DNA from: Pacificimonas sp036351775 | Lineage (GTDB): Bacteria; Pseudomonadota; Alphaproteobacteria; Sphingomonadales; Sphingomonadaceae | Length of the DNA stretch: 64,000 nucleotides | Reading direction: 5' to 3' | Assembly: GCA_036351775.1 (NCBI GenBank) | Contig: JAZBPX010000053.1 | Span: forward strand, 267,547 to 331,546 | Shown here: positions 59,550 to 64,000 of the stretch, one piece after another | How the letters are laid out: each line of letters starts with the position of its first letter | Numbering within the stretch: the first letter of the stretch is position 1 | Notes under the pieces: generated by a model | The model's database searches: none | Told to the model about the DNA's origin: nothing | The model's input: only the letters and a program-made list of their open reading frames with translations | Position numbers and translations under genes: made by a program

Positions 59550-61073
59550 TCACAGCGGAATGTTATCGTGCTTCTTCCAGGGATTCTCCAGCGCCTTGGT
59601 CCGTAGCTTCCTCAGGCCGTGAGCGATCCGCCGCCGCGTCGAATGCGGCATGATCACGTCGTCCAGAAAGCCCTTGGATGCGGCCACGAACGGGTTCGCG
59701 AAGCGGTCCTCATATTCCTTCGTCCGCTCGGCGATCTGTTCCTCGGACTGGTTGCGGAAGATGATCTCCACCGCCCCCTTCGCGCCCATCACGGCAATCT
59801 CCGCCGTCGGCCAGGCATAGTTCAGATCGCCGCGCAGGTGCTTCGACGCCATCACGTCATAGGCCCCGCCATAGGCCTTGCGCGTGATGACGGTGATCTT
59901 TGGCACGGTCGCCTCGGCATAGGCGAACAGCAGCTTCGCGCCGTGCTTGATGATCCCGTTATGTTCCTGCGCCACGCCGGGAAGGAAGCCGGGTACGTCG
60001 ACGAACGTCACGATAGGGATCGAGAAGGCATCGCAGAAGCGTACGAACCGCCCCGCCTTCTTCGATGAATTAATGTCGAGAACGCCCGCCTGCACCAGCG
60101 GCTGGTTCGCGACGAAGCCCACCGTCTGCCCCTCGATCCGGCCAAAACCGGTGATGATGTTCCCGGCGTGCTTGGGTTGCAGCTCGAAGAAGCTGCCCTC
60201 GTCGCACACCTTTCGGATCAGCTCGTGCATGTCATAGGGCTTGTTGGCGCTGTCCGGAATCAGCGTGTCGAGGCTCTCGTCGTCCGACAGGTCGCCTTCG
60301 GTCGGCATGATCGGCGGCGCTTCGCGGTTCGACAGCGGCAGATAATCGACGAAATCGCGCGTCCGCAGCAGCGCCTCCACATCGTTCTGGCACGAAAGGT
60401 CCGCAACGCCGGATTTCGTGGTGTGGGTGGACGCGCCGCCCAGCTCCTCCTGCGTCACGACCTCGTTCGTCACCGTCTTCACAACGTCCGGCCCGGTGAC
60501 GAACATGTAGCTGGAATCCTCCACCATGAAGATGAAGTCCGTCATCGCCGGGGAATAAACCGCACCGCCTGCGCACGGTCCCATGATCAGGCTGATCTGC
60601 GGTACGACGCCGGACGCCAGCACGTTGCGCTGGAACACCTCGGCATAGCCGCCGAGCGAGGCAACACCCTCCTGGATGCGCGCGCCGCCGGAATCGTTCA
60701 GGCCGATCACGGGCGCGCCGACCTTCATCGCGGTGTCCATCGTCTTGCAGATTTTTTCCGCATGCCGCTCCGACAGCGCACCACCAAAGACGGTGAAATC
60801 CTGGCTGAAGACGTAGACCAGCCGACCATTGATCGTCCCCGACCCGGTCACGACGCCGTCGCCCGGAATGTGCTGTTCGTCCATGCCGAAATCGACCGCG
60901 TTATGCTCGACGAACATGCCGGTTTCCTCGAAGGAGCCCGCATCAAGGAGGACATCCAGACGTTCGCGCGCGGTCAGCTTTCCCTTGCCATGCTGCGCGT
61001 CGATGCGGCGCTGTCCGCCGCCCATCCGCGCCCGGTCCCGCTTTTCCTCAAGCTGATCGAGAATGGCCTGCAC
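59550..61073 (-). CDS. pccB: Propionyl-CoA/acyl-CoA carboxylase beta subunit
   Basis: A 507-residue carboxyltransferase subunit. FEETGMFVEHNAVDFGM and GDGVVTGSGTINGRLVYVF lead to the oxyanion site GLNDSGGARIQEGV and IMGPCAGGAVYSPA; the second half has DVPGFLPGVAQEHNGIIKHG and KAYGGAYDVMASKHL. These fit PccB (family length ~510). It carboxylates propionyl-CoA with a biotin-bearing alpha subunit not in this window. I use GTG 61073, preceded by GGGGAG; the longer reading to 61235 runs into a repeat. Confidence 0.93.
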   Translation of the reverse strand: MQAILDQLEEKRDRARMGGGQRRIDAQHGKGKLTARERLDVLLDAGSFEETGMFVEHNAVDFGMDEQHIPGDGVVTGSGTINGRLVYVFSQDFTVFGGALSERHAEKICKTMDTAMKVGAPVIGLNDSGGARIQEGVASLGGYAEVFQRNVLASGVVPQISLIMGPCAGGAVYSPAMTDFIFMVEDSSYMFVTGPDVVKTVTNEVVTQEELGGASTHTTKSGVADLSCQNDVEALLRTRDFVDYLPLSNREAPPIMPTEGDLSDDESLDTLIPDSANKPYDMHELIRKVCDEGSFFELQPKHAGNIITGFGRIEGQTVGFVANQPLVQAGVLDINSSKKAGRFVRFCDAFSIPIVTFVDVPGFLPGVAQEHNGIIKHGAKLLFAYAEATVPKITVITRKAYGGAYDVMASKHLRGDLNYAWPTAEIAVMGAKGAVEIIFRNQSEEQIAERTKEYEDRFANPFVAASKGFLDDVIMPHSTRRRIAHGLRKLRTKALENPWKKHDNIPL

Positions 61074-61162
61074 GTCGTCTGTCTCCCCTTTTACCGTCCG
61101 TGCTGCGCCGCTTAGAGGCCGTCCCGCAACCCTGCAAATGGATGGTCGTCTGCCTTCACAAG

Positions 61163-61284
61163 CTCCCCTCCCTCTCAGGGAGGGGTTGGGGGAGGGTCGG
61201 CGCCAAACGCGCAGGACCAACCTTTCATGTCGCATGTGACGCGACCGCCAGACCCTCCCCTACCCCTCCCTGAGAGGGAGGGGA
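61163..61284. repeat. Large intergenic inverted repeat, family D
   Basis: CTCCCCTCCCTCTCAGGGAG and its near-complement CTCCCTGAGAGGGAGGGGA stand at the two ends, with GGGGGAGGGTC/GACCCTCCCC inside, about 122 bp in all. It is the commonest repeat type of its kind in GC-rich proteobacteria and differs from A-C. It lies between divergent pccB and dgt. Confidence 0.75.
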
Positions 61285-61299
61285 CTGCGCACGCTCAGC

Positions 61300-61390
61300 C
61301 ACCCCCGCCCTCGCGGGGGCAGGGTCTCCGCCGCAGGCAGTGGAGGAAAAACGTGTCCCTCCACCGCTTGCGGGGGAGGTTAGGTGGGGG
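61300..61390. repeat. Intergenic inverted repeat, family E
   Basis: CCACCCCCGCCCTCGCGGGG and CCGCTTGCGGGGGAGGTTAG form imperfect inverted ends with a GGAGG/CCTCC inner pair. It directly follows family D in the 377-bp gap; no gene is visible there. Confidence 0.6.
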
Positions 61391-61450
61391 CCTGATATGC
61401 AATAGCCGCCCCTGTCCCCGCCGCCGAAACCCGACTAAGCCCGTCCGCAC

Positions 61451-62584
61451 ATGCTCGCCCCCTATGCTAGCCATCCCGCCGCCAGCCGCGGCCGCGCCTA
61501 CCCCACCGACCAATCCGCCCTTCGTGACGCCTTTGCCCGCGACCGGGACCGCATCATCCACTCCGCCGCGTTTCGCCGCCTGAAGCACAAGACGCAGGTT
61601 TTCGTGATGCCGGACGGCGACCATTACCGCACACGCCTGACCCATAGTCTTGAGGTCGCGCAGATCGGCCGGGTGCTGGCCGTAGCACTGGGTGCCAACG
61701 AGGCGCTGACCGAAGCGATCTGCCTCGCCCATGATCTCGGCCATCCTCCGTTCGGACATGAGGGGGAGGCCGCGCTGAACGAAGCGATGAAGGAGGCCGG
61801 CGGCTTTGACCATAACGGCCACACGCTGCGCGTGCTGACTGTCCTTGAAACGACCTACGCCGCGCATCCCGGTCTCAACCTGTCCTGGGAAGTTCTGGAG
61901 GGACTTGCAAAGCATAACGGCCCGGTTGCCGATCCCGGCTGGGCGCTCGCCGAGGTCGCCGAAGATCTCGAATTCGACCTCTCGACGCACAGCAGTCTGG
62001 AGGCGCAGATCGCCGCCATCGCGGACGACATTGCCTACGACAATCACGATTTTGAGGACGGGCTGCGCGCTCAGATGTTCGGCCTGGACGCGGCACTTGC
62101 CGTTCCGTTCATTGCGGAAACTCACGCGGTCATTCGCGCGCGCTATCCAGATGCGGCGCAGGCGCTGGTGATCGCCGAAATGAAACGCCGCCAGATCGGC
62201 CTGATGGTTGAGGATGTGCTGACTGAAACCCGCGCGCGTCTGCAGCGTCGCTCGCCGCAGTCGGCGGACGATATCAGAAACGCCGACGAACCGGTCGTCG
62301 CCTTCTCGCACCAGATGGGGAGTGCCGAACGCGAACTGAAAGCCTTCCTGTACCAAAACATGTATCATCACGGCGGAGCAGCGGAGGCCCGCGAGGGGGC
62401 GCGCAGCACGGTCGGCGCGATCTTCAGGGAGATCGCGGCCAAACCGGCCCGGCTGCCGCCGGACTGGGAACGGACCTTGCCGCCGTCAGGTCCGCACCGC
62501 GCAAGGCACATCGGCGATTTCGTCGCCGGTATGACGGATCGTTTTGCACAGCGGTTCCTCGGCGAACTGCAGCTGACGCCCTAA
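61451..62584 (+). CDS. dgt: Deoxyguanosinetriphosphate triphosphohydrolase-like protein
   Basis: A 377-residue HD-domain dNTPase. RIIHSAAFRRLKHKTQVFV and RTRLTHSLEVAQIGRVLA contain the first metal histidine; CLAHDLGHPPFGHEGE holds the HD pair; DDIAYDNHDFEDGLRA supplies the last aspartate. It matches the alphaproteobacterial deoxyguanosinetriphosphate triphosphohydrolase-like group (about 380-400 residues). It is followed by argS after 73 bp, a usual pairing. Confidence 0.92.
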   Translation: MLAPYASHPAASRGRAYPTDQSALRDAFARDRDRIIHSAAFRRLKHKTQVFVMPDGDHYRTRLTHSLEVAQIGRVLAVALGANEALTEAICLAHDLGHPPFGHEGEAALNEAMKEAGGFDHNGHTLRVLTVLETTYAAHPGLNLSWEVLEGLAKHNGPVADPGWALAEVAEDLEFDLSTHSSLEAQIAAIADDIAYDNHDFEDGLRAQMFGLDAALAVPFIAETHAVIRARYPDAAQALVIAEMKRRQIGLMVEDVLTETRARLQRRSPQSADDIRNADEPVVAFSHQMGSAERELKAFLYQNMYHHGGAAEAREGARSTVGAIFREIAAKPARLPPDWERTLPPSGPHRARHIGDFVAGMTDRFAQRFLGELQLTP

Positions 62585-62657
62585 TGGCTTTGTCTTCGCG
62601 GGGCGCGGTCTATATCAGGCGCGTTCCCTTCGCCTCCAGATGAACTGACAAGCCGCC

Positions 62658-64000
62658 GTGAGCACCATTTTCGACATCTACGCTGCCGAGGTGAACCGCG
62701 CGGTCGATGCGCTCGTCGCCGCTGGGTCCGTCCCGGCAGAGGCGAACCGCGCGCCCATCACGCTCGAGCCGCCGCGGGACGCAAAGCATGGTGACTTGTC
62801 GACGAACGCCGCGATGGTCCTCGCCAAGCCCGCGAAAACGAACCCGCGTCAGCTTGCCGAAGCCCTGAAAGCGGAGCTTGAGAAAGCGGACGGCGTCACG
62901 GCAGTCGAGATCGCGGGGCCCGGCTTCCTGAACCTTCGCCTTGCCGACGATGTCTGGCTCGGCGAACTCGCTCGCATCGACGATCACGCCGCCAATTACG
63001 GCCGCGCAACTTTTGGGGAAGGCCTGCGCGCCAACGTCGAATATGTCTCGGCCAACCCGACGGGCCCCATGCATATGGGCCACTGCCGCGGCGCGGTCGT
63101 TGGCGATGCGCTGGCGACCCTCCTCGAGTTTACCGGGCATGAGGTGATCCGCGAATATTATGTGAACGACGCGGGCGGTCAGGTCGATGTCCTCGCCCGT
63201 TCGGCGCACCTCCGCTACCGGGAGGCGCTGGGCGAAACCATCGGCGACATACCGGAAGGCCTTTATCCCGGCGATTACCTGAAGCCCGTCGGTGCTGCGC
63301 TGGCGGAAGAGTATGGCGATCGGTACGTCGCGGCCAACGAGAGCGAATGGCTGCTCCCGTTCCGCGAACGGACGGTTGGGGCCATGCTCGCACTGATCAA
63401 GGCCGACCTCGCCAAGCTTGGCATCCACCATGATCTCTTCGCCTCGGAATGGGCCCTTCAGCAGGCGGGTGCTGTCGACCGCGCCGAGCAGACCCTCCGC
63501 GATCTCGGCCATGTCTATGAGGGCGTCCTCAAGCCGCCGAAGGGCGAGCTGCCTGATGACTGGGAGCCGGTCGAACTGACTCTCTTCCGCTCAACCGACT
63601 TCGGCGACGACGTTGATCGCCCGCTGAAGAAGTCGGACGGCAGCTGGACCTATTTCGGTGCCGATGCGGCCTATCATCTCCAGAAATCCAAAACCGCCGA
63701 CCTTCTGATCGACATCTGGGGCGCTGACCACGCGGGTACGGTGAAGCGCATCAAGGCCGCCGTCGAGGCGCTGACCGGCGGCAAGGTGCCCTTCGACATC
63801 CTGATCGTCCAGATGGTCCGCCTGTTCCGTGCCGGCGAGCCGGTGAAGATGTCGAAGCGCTCCGGCAATTTCGTCACCCTCGCCGATGTGGTCGATGAGG
63901 TCGGCAAGGACGCCGTGCGCTTCATGATGCTGACCCGCCGCCCGGACGCGCCGCTCGACTTCGACTTCGCCAAGGTCAAGGAACAGTCGAAGGACAACCC
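62658..64000 (+). CDS. argS: Arginyl-tRNA synthetase, 3' end outside the window
   Basis: An open frame from GTG 62658 runs off the right edge (about 447 codons). The N-terminal additional domain (ITLEPPRDAKHGDLSTNAAM) leads to the class I motif NPTGPMHMGHCRG near residue 138, then YYVNDAGGQVDVL. The second motif is EPVKMSKRSGNFV near residue 397. The C-terminal anticodon-binding region is largely missing. The GTG start is inferred from alignment with the family's N terminus; no clear ribosome-binding site is seen. Confidence 0.95.
   Translation, partial: MSTIFDIYAAEVNRAVDALVAAGSVPAEANRAPITLEPPRDAKHGDLSTNAAMVLAKPAKTNPRQLAEALKAELEKADGVTAVEIAGPGFLNLRLADDVWLGELARIDDHAANYGRATFGEGLRANVEYVSANPTGPMHMGHCRGAVVGDALATLLEFTGHEVIREYYVNDAGGQVDVLARSAHLRYREALGETIGDIPEGLYPGDYLKPVGAALAEEYGDRYVAANESEWLLPFRERTVGAMLALIKADLAKLGIHHDLFASEWALQQAGAVDRAEQTLRDLGHVYEGVLKPPKGELPDDWEPVELTLFRSTDFGDDVDRPLKKSDGSWTYFGADAAYHLQKSKTADLLIDIWGADHAGTVKRIKAAVEALTGGKVPFDILIVQMVRLFRAGEPVKMSKRSGNFVTLADVVDEVGKDAVRFMMLTRRPDAPLDFDFAKVKEQSKDN

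Noticed and set aside
61074..61235. N-terminal extension of pccB
   Set aside because: The extra 54 codons run into the family D repeat, are arginine/proline rich, and a GTG with a good ribosome-binding site gives the normal family length.

Overview
The window is a chromosomal segment of a high-GC alphaproteobacterium, most likely of the order Sphingomonadales. This rests on gene content and order: pcm-tolC-DUF2497 (PopZ-like), rpsF-rpsR-rplI, hrcA-grpE, a 'vgr-related' HExxH protein, DUF4402 proteins, and dense sphingomonad-type palindromic intergenic repeats. I see no prophage, transposase, CRISPR array or integrase. The taxonomic call is inference; no rRNA is present.

Layout. 1-4.7 kb: partial GNAT, CoxE-like VWA protein, SDR oxidoreductase, rarA and a PadR repressor with a palindrome at its promoter. 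4.7-8 kb: small lipoprotein, then rpsF-rpsR-rplI on the minus strand (S6 and L9 carry low-complexity tails), preceded by a 35-bp-arm hairpin and a secreted TPR protein. 8.2-11 kb: fabD-GNAT-methyltransferase-fabG. 11.3-17.1 kb: aldehyde dehydrogenase, a HigB/HigA-type toxin-antitoxin pair, acyl-CoA dehydrogenase, MDR oxidoreductase and a crotonase-fold protein lacking both usual glutamates. 17.1-22 kb: S9 peptidase, PopZ-like protein, TolC, PCMT and tRNA-Cys. 22.3-31 kb: a cadherin-like, type-I-secretion-style protein, then a tight tetR-nodT-hlyD-RND efflux operon.

31-41 kb is the least ordinary part. It has a small membrane protein whose 3' side looks like a small RNA ending in a UUCG terminator, an OxyR-like LysR regulator with no cysteine, a short DUF465 gene, nhaA, and a 6.8-kb chaperone-usher-type locus. 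That locus encodes a DUF4402 pilin-like protein, an unknown secreted protein with a pilin-like last strand, a PapD-like chaperone, an usher with a calcium-loop-like motif, and two tandem two-domain DUF4402 proteins that look like adhesins. It is my best candidate for a poorly described system.

41-64 kb is mainly housekeeping: hemW-rdgB-rph, hrcA-grpE, a DUF885 peptidase-like protein, a YghU-type GST with an ABM monooxygenase, two small envelope proteins, a PCuAC lipoprotein, dnaK-dnaJ, cytochrome P450, thioesterase, MATE transporter, bioB, DUF808, pccB, dgt and the start of argS.

The non-coding stretches longer than about 300 bases (10983-11356, 15928-16315, 21813-22272, 61074-61450), and the slightly shorter ones at 218-508 and 43621-43933, are filled mostly by palindromic repeats or the tRNA. 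The catabolic genes (ACAD, crotonase, ALDH, MDR, P450, pccB) are scattered and do not form one recognisable pathway.
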